Positions 35,054 to 44,539 of a DNA stretch of 64,000 bases are shown piece after piece. The stretch's first letter is position 1; each line of letters opens with the position of its first letter. A program made the translations under genes and the position numbers. Under the pieces are notes generated by a model, which had not been told where the DNA came from, did not search any database, and saw only the letters and a list, made by a program, of their open reading frames with translations. The DNA comes from an uncultured Maricaulis sp. (lineage in GTDB: Bacteria > Pseudomonadota > Alphaproteobacteria > Caulobacterales > Maricaulaceae): positions 97,042 through 161,041 of the forward strand of contig NZ_CAMYLS010000013.1 in assembly GCF_947259345.1 (NCBI RefSeq), given 5' to 3'.

Positions 35054-35980
35054 ATGAGCGAGACATCCACAGCCAGACCCCATCCGGTCGGCAATGACCG
35101 CAAGCTGTCCGATTGCGTCAGCCGCGAGGAATTGCGCGCGCTCTCGCGGTCCACGAACTGGCAGGGCGCGCTTATGCTCGGCGGTAATATCGCGCTGCTG
35201 GCGGCGGCCTTCGCGCTGGCCATTGTCTGGCCCAACCCGCTGACTTTCCTCGCTGCTATCCTGCTGATCGCGGGTCGTCAGCTCGGCCTGTCCATTGTGC
35301 TGCATGACTGTGCTCACAAGGCGCTCTTCCGCACGCCCTGGCTCAATGAGTTCGTCGGCCGCTGGATTGGCGGCGCGGCGGTCGATGTGCCGCTGCAGCT
35401 CTATCGCGACTATCATCTCGATCATCACCGCCATGCCGGAACGGACCAGGACCCCGACCAGGGCCTGGTGAAAGCCTATCCGGTGACGCGCGACAGTCTG
35501 CGCCGCAAATTCACCCGCGACCTCACCGGCCAGACCGGGTTCAAGGAAATGGTGATGGCCTGGAAGGCCCCGGACTGGCGGGCCAAGCTGCCCTTCCTCG
35601 CCTTCCAGCTGGTGCTGATCATCGCCCTCGCCGCTGCCGGTGCCGTCTGGGCCTACGCCCTGTGGTGGGTGGCCCGGCTCTTTGTCTATCCGGCGATCAT
35701 GCGGCTGAGGAATATCGGCGAGCATGGCGTGGCCATCGACCGCTATGACACAGAGCCGCGCCTCAACACCCACACGACGATCGCACGCTGGTTCGAGCGG
35801 CTGCTGGTGGCGCCCAACAATGTGAACTACCACCTCGAACACCACATGTTCGCCGCCGTCCCGCCCTATAACCTGCCCCGCCTTCACAAACTGCTGGCGG
35901 AGCGCGGTTATTATGAGGGCCATACCTGCATCACGCGCGGCTATCCGGCGATGCTGGAGAAGGCGGTGCGGGCGGGCTAG
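35054..35980 (+). CDS. Membrane fatty acid desaturase / hydroxylase
   Basis: 308 residues of the di-iron membrane desaturase family. All three histidine boxes are visible: HDCAH (84-88), HLDHHRH (121-127) and HLEHH (260-264), with membrane helices between. It probably introduces a double bond or hydroxyl group into a lipid acyl chain or carotenoid; the substrate cannot be told from the sequence. AGGA lies 4 bases before the ATG. The gene is followed by a 347-base region without genes. Confidence 0.88.
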   Translation: MSETSTARPHPVGNDRKLSDCVSREELRALSRSTNWQGALMLGGNIALLAAAFALAIVWPNPLTFLAAILLIAGRQLGLSIVLHDCAHKALFRTPWLNEFVGRWIGGAAVDVPLQLYRDYHLDHHRHAGTDQDPDQGLVKAYPVTRDSLRRKFTRDLTGQTGFKEMVMAWKAPDWRAKLPFLAFQLVLIIALAAAGAVWAYALWWVARLFVYPAIMRLRNIGEHGVAIDRYDTEPRLNTHTTIARWFERLLVAPNNVNYHLEHHMFAAVPPYNLPRLHKLLAERGYYEGHTCITRGYPAMLEKAVRAG

Positions 35981-36008
35981 CAACGCTTGCCTCGCCCCAG
36001 TTCCACAA

Positions 36009-36108
36009 CATTTTTCCCGGAAGCGCGCCAGCGCTATCCGGGACCAACGGGCGGCTCAGCGCTTCAAAGCGGGTGCGGTCGGTCCCGGGTCTTCGCCCGG
36101 GAAAAATG
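36009..36108. repeat. Compound palindromic repeat (REP/BIME-like)
   Basis: Outer arms CATTTTTCCCGG (36009-36020) and CCGGGAAAAATG (36097-36108) are exact inverted copies. Inside are hairpin arms 36016-36042 (CCCGGA-AGCGC / GCGCT-TCCGGG) and 36084-36101 (CCCGGG/CCCGGG with loop TCTTCG), and GGGACC/GGTCCC. Located after the desaturase stop. Such composite hairpins are usual in intergenic repeat families of Caulobacterales-like genomes. Confidence 0.7.
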
Positions 36109-36177
36109 GTGACTGTTGGAAAGTCGCGCGCGTGGACTGAGCCATACATCGCTTGTCAGCCAGCAGGCCGCACCCAC

Positions 36178-36236
36178 TTCTTCAGGTCAAGGGTACAACC
36201 GCGAAGCGGCGGCTTCGCCGCCCTTGACCTGAAGAA
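36178..36236. repeat. Large inverted repeat with nested hairpin
   Basis: A perfect 16-bp inverted repeat: TTCTTCAGGTCAAGGG (36178-36193) and its complement (36221-36236). The enclosed 27 bases contain a second 7-bp stem GCGAAGC/GCTTCGC with loop GGCG. The rest of the 35981-36327 gap holds no credible gene. Confidence 0.8.
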
Positions 36237-36301
36237 CTGGGTACGGCGAACTCTCGGCAAGCGAGTTATGGGCGAGTGAGCGCAGGCGCCCGCTTGATAA
36301 A

Positions 36302-36320
36302 CGTACGAAAATTTGTACAA
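36302..36320 (+). promoter_or_regulatory. Possible YefM operator (TGTACA cores)
   Basis: TTGTACAA at 36313-36320 contains the palindromic core TGTACA known from YefM-YoeB operators, and CGTACG at 36302-36307 is a second GTAC palindrome 11 bases upstream. Both lie just before the yefM start at 36328, where autorepression by the toxin-antitoxin complex would act. Confidence 0.55.
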
Positions 36321-36327
36321 TCAGTCC

Positions 36328-36666
36328 ATGACCAAACTCCCCCGCATCCTCTCCATTTCCGAAGCGCGCGCGACGCTCAAGGACCTGGTCGAGCGTGTCA
36401 CCGCCGACAAGGCGCCGGCGATCATCACCCGTCAGGGCGGCGAGCCGGTGGTGATGGTGGCACTGTCGGAATGGGAAGCCTTGCAGGAAACCAATTACCT
36501 GCTGGAAAGCCCGGCCAATGCCCGCCGCCTGCGTGACAGTATCGCCGCCGCCGAAGCCGGTGAGACCCGCTCCCTGACGCCGGACACGCTGCGCCGCCTC
36601 GCGGAAGACCCGGCCGCCTTCATCGGCTGGGCCGAGGACGAAACCGGTCCTGCCCCGGCGTCATGA
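36328..36666 (+). CDS. yefM: YefM/Phd-type antitoxin
   Basis: 112 residues from ATG 36328. N-terminal Phd/YefM DNA-binding and dimerisation domain, ILSISEARATLKDLVERVT, followed by IITRQGGEPVVMVALSEWEALQETNYLL. The C-terminal half is longer than in E. coli YefM and acidic/Ala-rich, the part that would wrap the toxin. ATGA overlap with yoeB, so the pair is translationally coupled. Confidence 0.92.
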   Translation: MTKLPRILSISEARATLKDLVERVTADKAPAIITRQGGEPVVMVALSEWEALQETNYLLESPANARRLRDSIAAAEAGETRSLTPDTLRRLAEDPAAFIGWAEDETGPAPAS

Positions 36667-36929
36667 ATGTCGAGCTGACGCCCCAGGCGCTCGACGATCT
36701 TGCCTGGCTGGTCCGCCACGAAGCCCGCCTCGCCAAACGCGCCCTCCAACTCATCGAAGACATCCGCCGCAACCCGTTCGAAGGCCTGGGCAAACCGGAA
36801 CCGCTGAAAGGCGAGCTGTCAGGCTGGTGGTCACGACGGATCGATAGCAAGCACAGGCTGGTCTATCGGGTTGTGGGGGCCGGGGATGGGCAGCGGGTGG
36901 AGGTGGTGCAGTGTCGGCGGCATTATTGA
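36663..36929 (+). CDS. yoeB: YoeB-type mRNA interferase toxin
   Basis: 88 residues of the RelE/YoeB fold: LTPQALDDLAWLVRHEARLAKRAL..., NPFEGLGKPEPLKGELSGWWSRRI, KHRLVYRVV, and the C-terminal CRRHY, where the His-Tyr pair is characteristic of YoeB ribosome-dependent cleavage. The conserved Glu in LKGELSGWWSRRI is present. Starts within the yefM stop codon. Appears intact. Confidence 0.92.
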   Translation: MNVELTPQALDDLAWLVRHEARLAKRALQLIEDIRRNPFEGLGKPEPLKGELSGWWSRRIDSKHRLVYRVVGAGDGQRVEVVQCRRHY

Positions 36930-37039
36930 GGTGAGATGGCCTGCGGCCACCTCATCAACCCGCAGCGGCGCTGCGGCCCACTTCGCGACGCGTGGGGAAG
37001 AAAGACAGTCTGGCTTTTCCTCCCCACATCGTGGGGAGG
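36928..37039. repeat. Cluster of short palindromes between yoeB and pccB
   Basis: Three stem structures lie back to back: GAGGTG/CACCTC with GGCC/GGCC (36928-36953), CCGCAGC/GCTGCGG (36960-36976), and CCTCCCCAC/GTGGGGAGG (37019-37039). A third copy GTGGGGA at 36992-36998 could pair instead with 37021-37027, so two of the hairpins exclude each other. May end both the yoeB and pccB transcripts. Confidence 0.6.
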
Positions 37040-37096
37040 TGGGTCGCCGCGTAGCGGTGAGACGGAGGGGCGGCGGCGAAGGCGCCGGGCGCCCCC

Positions 37097-38629
<1,533 letters not shown>

Positions 38630-38775
38630 GGCCAATCCTTCCCCCGTCGGGATTCTTGTTATGCGCCAGATAGCAGACCCGCGAACGCTTTCGCAATCAA
38701 GCCGGTGCGCCAGTCACAGGCCGGGCGGCGCAAGGATTGCAGCCGATCACGGAGAACCGGATTGGGGACGGGCGC

Positions 38776-39870
38776 ATGGGCAGCCACAATATGCAGACCG
38801 AGATTGTGAGCATTGACGGGCTTGGTGCGTCGGAATGCGAGGCGTGGAACGCCTTTCGCGCGTCCACCCCATCGCTCGGCTCGCCCTATTTTACTGTCGA
38901 CTTCACCCGCGCCGTCGCCCGCACCCGCTCGGACACGCGCATCGCAATTTTGCACCGAAATGGCACAATTGCCGGCTTCCTGCCGCTCCATCTGTCCCGT
39001 TCGGGCGTGGCGCGACCCATTGGCGGCCCGTTGGGCGACCATCACGGCCTGATCACGGACACGCCGGACCTCGACATCGAGGCGGCGCTGGCGGGAAGCG
39101 GATTCGGGATATTCAATTTTCATGGCGCCCTCGCCGACCAGGCCAGTTTCGCGCGCGCCAGTTCGCAACCGGCCGAGTTATCCTGGGTCTCCGACCTGTC
39201 CGCGGGCTATGACAGTTTTCTGGAAGACTGTGCCCGCGAAGACGCCAAGGCGATGCGCAATATCCGCGCCCGTCAGCGCAAGCTGGCCGAGATGGGCGGT
39301 GATGTCGTCTTCCGTCTCGACGACCGCCGTCCTGAAGCGCTACGCGCCGTCATCGAGACCAAGCGGGCGCAGTATCGCCGCACGGGCGCGCTCGACGTCT
39401 TCGTGGCCAGCTGGGCGCGGCAATTGATCGAAGACCTCTTCGACACGGACACGCCGGCCTTCGCCGGCCTGTTGTCGACGGTAGAAATCAATGGCGAGCT
39501 CGCAGCCGCGCATTTCGGCATGCGCTCGGATCGCGCCCTGCACTACTGGTTCCCGGTCTATTGGCCGGAATTCTCCAAGCTGGGCCCTGGCCTGACGCTC
39601 TATCTCGAGATCGCGCGCTTCCTGGAAGCCCAAGGGGTCAAGGAGATCCATCTCGGGCCGGGCGATTACGACTTCAAGCGCCGCCTCTCCAATGCCGCCT
39701 TCGGCGTGGTGAGTGGCCGACTGGAGCGCCCCTCCTTCGCCCACGCCATGGTGCGGGCCGGCCAGCTGGTCGACAGGACCGCCCGGGCGCTGCCGCTGGG
39801 ACGCGTCTCTCATTGGCCCGGAAAAGCCTTCCGCCGCCTCGACAAGTGGGCCGCCGTTCACGCCTTCTGA
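38776..39870 (+). CDS. GNAT/CelD-type acyltransferase (BioF2-like, polysaccharide-related)
   Basis: 364 residues from ATG 38776; ATG 38791 is possible. The C-terminal part resembles the Acetyltransf_6/CelD family: DDRRPEALRAVIETKRAQYRRTGA, INGELAAAHFGMRSDRALHYWFPVY, and a late KEIHLGPGDYDFKRRL motif. The N-terminal half is a degenerate copy of the same fold. Relatives act in cellulose or holdfast polysaccharide synthesis (for example HfsK in Caulobacter). No polysaccharide genes are near, so that role is inference. It is divergent from pccB. Confidence 0.8.
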   Translation: MGSHNMQTEIVSIDGLGASECEAWNAFRASTPSLGSPYFTVDFTRAVARTRSDTRIAILHRNGTIAGFLPLHLSRSGVARPIGGPLGDHHGLITDTPDLDIEAALAGSGFGIFNFHGALADQASFARASSQPAELSWVSDLSAGYDSFLEDCAREDAKAMRNIRARQRKLAEMGGDVVFRLDDRRPEALRAVIETKRAQYRRTGALDVFVASWARQLIEDLFDTDTPAFAGLLSTVEINGELAAAHFGMRSDRALHYWFPVYWPEFSKLGPGLTLYLEIARFLEAQGVKEIHLGPGDYDFKRRLSNAAFGVVSGRLERPSFAHAMVRAGQLVDRTARALPLGRVSHWPGKAFRRLDKWAAVHAF

Positions 39871-40388
39871 TCGCGTTCCCGGACCCAGAGCAGCGCCCGC
39901 ACCTCGATCTGCTCGACCATCGCGGACTTCGCTGACTGGTACCCCGCACCGTCCAGTGCGCCCGAACCCGCCAGACCGAGTTTGTGGTCTCCATAGCGCG
40001 CGGCCTCATCGGGATGGGCTCTCAGATAATCGCGAAAGACGAGGTGGCGGCGAAAGCCGTCGCTTTCGGTCTGGTAGGCGTGGATATGCACAAGGCGTAC
40101 TCCGTTGGCCGCATCGCGACGAAAATAGCGCCGGCCGGGCAGACCGTATTCGCCCTTCACCTGATAGCCCGCTGCCCGCATGGCGGCATTGCAGGCATCG
40201 AGCCGGTCCAGACGGTCTGTGCCCACAAGTATGTCGATGATTGGCTTCGCCGCCAGGCCCGGAACGGACGTGCTGCCGATATGCTCGATGCGGCTCACGG
40301 ATCCCCCCAGCAAAGCAGACAGGCGCGCTCGCTCGACCTCGAAGCGTTGAGGCCAAGTCTCGTCATAGGCCCGGACGGTAACCGCCAC
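39858..40388 (-). CDS. GrpB family nucleotidyltransferase-like protein
   Basis: 176 residues, GTG start at 40388. The defining UPF0157/GrpB signature HIGSTSVPGLAAKPIIDILVG is at residues 36-56, with the nucleotidyltransferase-type GSTSVPGL. Then VHIHAYQTESDGFRRHLVFRDYLRAHP, as in the family. Function unproven; some members are linked to dephospho-CoA kinase fusions. It starts 5 bases after the 2OG oxygenase gene and overlaps the acyltransferase 3' end by 13 bases. Confidence 0.9.
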   Translation of the reverse strand: MAVTVRAYDETWPQRFEVERARLSALLGGSVSRIEHIGSTSVPGLAAKPIIDILVGTDRLDRLDACNAAMRAAGYQVKGEYGLPGRRYFRRDAANGVRLVHIHAYQTESDGFRRHLVFRDYLRAHPDEAARYGDHKLGLAGSGALDGAGYQSAKSAMVEQIEVRALLWVRERDQKA

Positions 40389-40393
40389 GCCGC

Positions 40394-41062
40394 CTATTGG
40401 AACGGGTTCAGCTTTTTCAGGAAATACTGCAGGCCGCCGCGGTTTTCCTTGCGGTCAAGTTCTTCCTGGGAGGTCAGGAAGGTCGTCTGGACAACATAAC
40501 GCTCGCCTTCGAAGGGCAGATGCCCGTGCCAGGAATTATCAGCGCGCAGGAAGGCGAAGACATAACCGGCGAGCGGCGGGACTTCCTCGGTGAAATCCTC
40601 GAAATCCTTGGGACCGTTGAGTACGCGGATACAGCCGGCTCCCGTCCCGTCCCATTCGGCATTGAGATAAGTCAGCATGGTCAGGATTTTCGACTTCGAG
40701 TCGTTGTGGATCGGGCCATCGGAGAGCTGGGACAGCTTGCGCACGGTGATCATGCGCGGCTTCTCGGTGAAGTCGACACCGAACTTGTCGGTCAGGACCT
40801 GGGCCAGCTCGGCTGAATTGAGGTCTTCCATCAGACGCTGGAATTCGCCGCTCGCTTCCAGCTTGGACAGCGGCAGATAGCCGGGCTTGTCGATGGCCGG
40901 ATAATCACGGCGCACATCCGCCGCCTCGTCCGGGCTCAGCGCACCGTCGGCCACGAAATAGTTATACGGCTCTGTGCGCACATTCGCATTGCGCAAGGCG
41001 TCGAAATCAAAGAGGCCGCCGGGGCCGGTCTTGCCGCTCTGTGTGGTCGCCGTATCCGCCAT
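40394..41062 (-). CDS. 2-Oxoglutarate/Fe(II)-dependent oxygenase
   Basis: 222 residues, soluble. An iron-binding facial triad is suggested by GPIHNDSKSKI (H-x-D near residue 118-120) and SWHGHLPFEGERYVVQTTF (distal His near 178 followed by the RYVVQ Arg that binds 2-oxoglutarate). Between them lies LTYLNAEWDGTGAGCIRVL, the typical double-stranded beta-helix. Substrate unknown. Located in a small run with grpB and ATP12 on the minus strand. Confidence 0.82.
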   Translation of the reverse strand: MADTATTQSGKTGPGGLFDFDALRNANVRTEPYNYFVADGALSPDEAADVRRDYPAIDKPGYLPLSKLEASGEFQRLMEDLNSAELAQVLTDKFGVDFTEKPRMITVRKLSQLSDGPIHNDSKSKILTMLTYLNAEWDGTGAGCIRVLNGPKDFEDFTEEVPPLAGYVFAFLRADNSWHGHLPFEGERYVVQTTFLTSQEELDRKENRGGLQYFLKKLNPFQ

Positions 41063-41113
41063 GGTCCGTCTCCGAGACTTGATGCGCGCAGCCTACTGCA
41101 CTGACGCCCGGCT

Positions 41114-41881
41114 TCAAGCCGCCGGCGCCGCGTCCAATGCGCGCAGGACCTCATGCATGACACGCAATTCCGTGCGCAGCCGGGCCAGCCGGGCCGCCGC
41201 TTCGTGATCTTCGCCCCATTGGCTGATCTGGAAATGCTCGTCGAGCGTGGACAGGACGAAGGCCTGCTCGCCATCAATCTCGCCTTCGAGCAGGGCCAGG
41301 CCGAGCAGAGCCGATCCGCAGACAGCGGTCACATGTGCCAGCGTCGTCAGGCGCCAATCATCCAGTTCGCTCGTGCGCTGCATCACGCGCTGCAGTGCGA
41401 CCGGGTCCTGGTCGATCGGCATAACCCCCGGAGCCGGGACGAAATGCGCATCGAGTTTCGAACGGGCCCAGGCAATGATCGGATCCCAGGACGCCGCCTG
41501 TGCCGCCGCCAGCTCCGGCGGTTCGGGCGCGCGGAAGCAGACAAGGTCCGTGGTCGCATACTTGGTCACTTCGGCCACCGTCGCCTCGCGGGCATTGGGG
41601 ATGAGGTCGATAGCAACAAAGCAGAGGCGGGTCGCCGGCATGGACGGCGCATCGATACGCTCGCCCTGGGCATCCCACTCCGCCGCGACCAGCTCGGCCA
41701 GCGCCCGGTTCGGCAGGGTCAGGGGCTGTTTGGCCGGCGACTTCACCGGACGCCCGTCGAGCAGGACCGCGTGACCGCCCTCGGCCTCGGTCAAGCTGAC
41801 CGCCTTGTAGAAACGCTTGGGGAGCGCGTTTTCGCGTTCGGGAATTTTCACGCCCGGCTTGGTCTCGTAATTCTCGGTCAC
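41114..41881 (-). CDS. ATP12 family F1-ATPase assembly chaperone
   Basis: 255 residues, GTG start at 41881 overlapping the HAD stop (GTGA). RFYKAVSLTEAEGGHAVLLDGRPVKSP is the conserved ATP12 N-terminal domain, and AAEWDAQGERIDAPSMPATRL the following motif. The C-terminal helical domain contains STLDEHFQISQWGEDHEA. In mitochondria ATP12 binds F1 alpha; in alphaproteobacteria it is thought to assist F1 assembly. The same HAD-ATP12 pairing occurs in other alphaproteobacteria. Confidence 0.92.
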   Translation of the reverse strand: MTENYETKPGVKIPERENALPKRFYKAVSLTEAEGGHAVLLDGRPVKSPAKQPLTLPNRALAELVAAEWDAQGERIDAPSMPATRLCFVAIDLIPNAREATVAEVTKYATTDLVCFRAPEPPELAAAQAASWDPIIAWARSKLDAHFVPAPGVMPIDQDPVALQRVMQRTSELDDWRLTTLAHVTAVCGSALLGLALLEGEIDGEQAFVLSTLDEHFQISQWGEDHEAAARLARLRTELRVMHEVLRALDAAPAA

Positions 41882-42600
41882 GCCTCAACTCCTGTGATTC
41901 GGCCTGCCGCCTCGCCGCTGCCCACCCGCGCGGCGAAGGCGTCGAGTTCGGCGTCCAGGGCGGCGAAATCATGATGGATGGAATGGGCGCCGCCGGCCTC
42001 AATTTCCTCGGGTGTGTGAAAACCCCAGCTGACGCCGAGAGTATGGACACCGGCATTACGGCCCATTTCCATATCGAAGCGGGTATCGCCGATCATCACC
42101 GCCTGGAAGGCGTCCGTCCCGGTTTCGCGCATCGCGTCCAGAACCATGCGCGGATGCGGCTTGCCGGCACCACCATCAACGGTCTGCACCGTATCGAAAT
42201 AGCGATGCAGGTCATGATGACCGAAGACAATGTCGAGGCCCCGGCGTGCCTTGCCTGTCGCCACCCCCATCAGCCAGCCTTCATCGGCCAGGCGTTCGAT
42301 TGTCTCGCGGGCCCCCTCATAGAGTGGTTCCTGAAAACCGGCCTCGGCGCGATGCTCGACGAAGGCTTCCTTGTAGTAGGTGGCCAGTTGCACAGCCTTC
42401 TCCGCCGAATAATCTGGCGGCGCGAGCCGAGTGACGGCCTCGGTCAATTCCAGGCCGACAATGGTGCGGGTGCGGTCATATTCGATCCCGCCCAGCCCGG
42501 CCCGGCGAAAGGCGCGGTCCATGGCAGTCTGGATCACCTGGCGGCTGTCGACAATCGTGCCGTCGATATCCCAGATGGCAAGTTTCAGGGGTGTGCTCAC
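41878..42600 (-). CDS. HAD-family hydrolase (phosphoglycolate phosphatase-like)
   Basis: 240 residues from GTG 42600 (GGAG 9 bases upstream); an open ATG at 42672 would add 24 residues with no similarity to the family. HAD motif I IWDIDGTIVDS, cap domain to about 130, motif II VATGKARRG, motif III with GKPHP, and motif IV MIGDTRFDMEMGRNAG are all present. Gph/PGP-like; removes phosphate from a small metabolite, probably phosphoglycolate. Upstream is a plus-strand DUF1244 gene. Confidence 0.88.
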   Translation of the reverse strand: MSTPLKLAIWDIDGTIVDSRQVIQTAMDRAFRRAGLGGIEYDRTRTIVGLELTEAVTRLAPPDYSAEKAVQLATYYKEAFVEHRAEAGFQEPLYEGARETIERLADEGWLMGVATGKARRGLDIVFGHHDLHRYFDTVQTVDGGAGKPHPRMVLDAMRETGTDAFQAVMIGDTRFDMEMGRNAGVHTLGVSWGFHTPEEIEAGGAHSIHHDFAALDAELDAFAARVGSGEAAGRITGVEA

Positions 42601-42712
42601 GCCGCGAGGCTCCGTCTGCTTGGCCGCGACATAGGCGGCTGCGCGCGGCTTGGCAAGCAGGCCCCGCCTCATGCTAGCTATGCGTCACAGGCCAAGCGGA
42701 GCACGCCCTTTC

Positions 42713-43033
42713 ATGACCCTGCCGGAAAATATCACCGAGACTGAACGCACGGCGCTGGATGCCGCGGCCTTTCGCCGTCTCGTCGCGCATCTGGACGCTC
42801 ACAAGGAGGTTCAGAATATCGATCTCATGCTGCTCGCCGATTTCTGTCGCAATTGTCTGGGCGATTGGTGGCGCGAAGCGGCCGCCGAGCGCGGTATCGA
42901 CGTGACGAAGGACCAGGCCCGCGAGCGGGTCTATGGCATGCCGCCAGCCGATTGGAAGGCGCAATACCAGACCGAGACCAGCCCGGAGAAAATCGCTGCG
43001 TTCAAAGCGAAGCAGGTGCTGAAGAACGGCTGA
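42713..43033 (+). CDS. DUF1244 family protein
   Basis: 106 residues from ATG 42713. The core KEVQNIDLMLLADFCRNCLGDWW is the conserved DUF1244 sequence, followed by ARERVYGMPPADWKAQYQ. The two cysteines of CRNC are retained in the family. Soluble, function unknown. It lies opposite to and between the HAD gene and rluC, with 22 bases to the rluC stop. Confidence 0.9.
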   Translation: MTLPENITETERTALDAAAFRRLVAHLDAHKEVQNIDLMLLADFCRNCLGDWWREAAAERGIDVTKDQARERVYGMPPADWKAQYQTETSPEKIAAFKAKQVLKNG

Positions 43034-43055
43034 ACCAGGTCCGGCCCGCGCCAGC

Positions 43056-44048
43056 CTAGGCCAGATCCTCCTCGATATCCGCCTCGTTGATCTCCTTCAC
43101 CGAGAAGCCGAGCGTGTCGTAAATCTTCTTCAACGCAGGCGGCAGATCGGCGGTCAGGACGAGCGACTTGCCGCCAGGGCGCGGCACCTCCAGGCGACGC
43201 GCATGCAGGCAGAGACGCCGCCCCAAATCCTCGGGCGCCGGTCGGTGACAGGTATATTTCTTGTCACCGAGAATGGCCGTGCCCATGGCGGCGAGATGGA
43301 CGCGCAGCTGGTGTGTCCGGCCGGTAACGGGGCGCAGGGCGACCCAGGAGGCCTTCTGCCCGGCCTCACCGATCACGACATAGCGGGTCAGCGCGTGCAG
43401 GGCGCCATCATCGCCGTGACTGGCCGCGACCATGGTCTCGCGTTCACTGTCGACACCGACGGCGGCGGCCTTGCGCATGAAGCCCTTGATCTCCCCCATT
43501 TTGGGCTTGGGCACACCGATCGCGATTGCCCAATACGTCTTTCGGGTCTTGTGCGACTGGAAGGCCTTGGCGAGACGCGAGGTGGCCTTCGGGCCCTTGC
43601 CAACAATGAGGATGCCCGACGTGTCCTTGTCGAGCCGGTGCACCAGGCGCGGCCGGTCGAGGCCTTCACCGAAAGCGTCCAGAAGTCCGTCGAGATGGCG
43701 CGTGGTTTTTGAACCGCCCTGCACGGCGAGGCCCGCGGGCTTGTTGAAGGCGATCAATTCGTCATCCTCATAAATGACGAGTGATTTCACATAGGCGATG
43801 TCCTGGTCCGACAGCGTCGCCGACGGCGGCCGCTCGCCCGGCTCGGGCAGTGGCGGGACGCGGATTTCCTGGCCTTCATGGACCCGGCTATCGCCCTTCA
43901 CCCGCCCCCCGTCGACCCGGATTTGCCCCTTGCGGCACAATTTCTGGACCATGATCGCCGAGACGTGCGGAAAGCGGCGCTTGAACCAGCGGTCCACGCG
44001 CGATCCGTCTTCGGTGGCTTCAACCTTCAGGGTCTGAACGCCGCTCAT
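43056..44048 (-). CDS. rluC: RluC/RluD-type 23S rRNA pseudouridine synthase
   Basis: 330 residues from ATG 44048. N-terminal S4 RNA-binding domain (VDRWFKRRFPHVSAIMVQKL...) and the RluA-family catalytic domain with RLVHRLDKDTSGILIVGK, where the Asp in HRLDKDT is the catalytic residue. RPVTGRTHQLRVHLAAMG and GDKKY follow. A 20-residue acidic C-terminal tail (EINEADIEEDLA) is extra. Exact uridine targets (955, 2504, 2580 in E. coli RluC) are inferred. The ATG overlaps the crcB TGA. Confidence 0.9.
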   Translation of the reverse strand: MSGVQTLKVEATEDGSRVDRWFKRRFPHVSAIMVQKLCRKGQIRVDGGRVKGDSRVHEGQEIRVPPLPEPGERPPSATLSDQDIAYVKSLVIYEDDELIAFNKPAGLAVQGGSKTTRHLDGLLDAFGEGLDRPRLVHRLDKDTSGILIVGKGPKATSRLAKAFQSHKTRKTYWAIAIGVPKPKMGEIKGFMRKAAAVGVDSERETMVAASHGDDGALHALTRYVVIGEAGQKASWVALRPVTGRTHQLRVHLAAMGTAILGDKKYTCHRPAPEDLGRRLCLHARRLEVPRPGGKSLVLTADLPPALKKIYDTLGFSVKEINEADIEEDLA

Positions 44049-44428
44049 GCGAAGCCCTTCCGAATGATCCACAGCCCGACAAAGACGGCCGCGAGGGCCA
44101 CAATGACCGAGCTCGCCGCATAGCCAAAGGCCGGCAGGAGCGCCTTGCGCTCGACCATGTTCGCCATCTCCAGAGAGAAGGCAGAAAACGTCGTGAAGCC
44201 GCCGAGAAAGCCGACGGCGCCGAACAGGCGGATATATTGCTGGTCGGCGCGGTCCGTCGCGGCAAGCCAGCCGATCAGCAAGCCCATCATGAGGCCGCCC
44301 GCGATATTGACCGCGAACGTGCCCCAGACCTGCTCCGGCCCGAACCAGCGAAAGGTGAGCCGGCCGACCTGGTAGCGTGACACGGCACCGAGTGCGCCCC
44401 CGGCGCCAACGAGAAGATAATGGATCAT
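44045..44428 (-). CDS. crcB: Fluoride ion exporter CrcB/Fluc
   Basis: 127 residues, four membrane helices. Fluc motifs: GAGGALGAVSRY (N-terminal), NIAGGLMMG, and GFLGGFTTFSAFS, the pore-lining TTFSxF. Functions as a dual-topology fluoride channel. A GGGTC-GACCC stem (44437-44450) precedes the start, but I see no fluoride riboswitch. Upstream gene of the crcB-rluC set, divergent from the 34-residue peptide gene. Confidence 0.95.
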   Translation of the reverse strand: MIHYLLVGAGGALGAVSRYQVGRLTFRWFGPEQVWGTFAVNIAGGLMMGLLIGWLAATDRADQQYIRLFGAVGFLGGFTTFSAFSLEMANMVERKALLPAFGYAASSVIVALAAVFVGLWIIRKGFA

Positions 44429-44489
44429 TCCGGCTCGATAGGGTCATGCGACCCGCTTGGCAAGCATCGACACCGGTCTGTCCGGCGCA

Positions 44490-44515
44490 TTAACGCCACC
44501 CTAACCAATCCTTAA
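44490..44515. promoter_or_regulatory. Tandem CtrA-like boxes
   Basis: TTAA-N7-CTAA-N7-TTAA at 44490, 44501 and 44512. The CtrA consensus is TTAA-N7-TTAA; each adjacent pair has one mismatch, and the phasing is one helical turn. They lie between divergent crcB and the 44655 peptide gene. Function is inference from the Caulobacter CtrA system. Confidence 0.45.
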
Positions 44516-44539
44516 TTTCATTTCATATGCCGTAACCCA

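Noticed and set aside
36073..36279. 68-codon frame in the gap after the desaturase
   Set aside because: It runs through the palindromic repeats, which explain its open frame. No ribosome binding site.
44429..44489. Fluoride riboswitch upstream of crcB
   Set aside because: I looked for the conserved crcB motif in the leader and found only a small GGGTC/GACCC stem.
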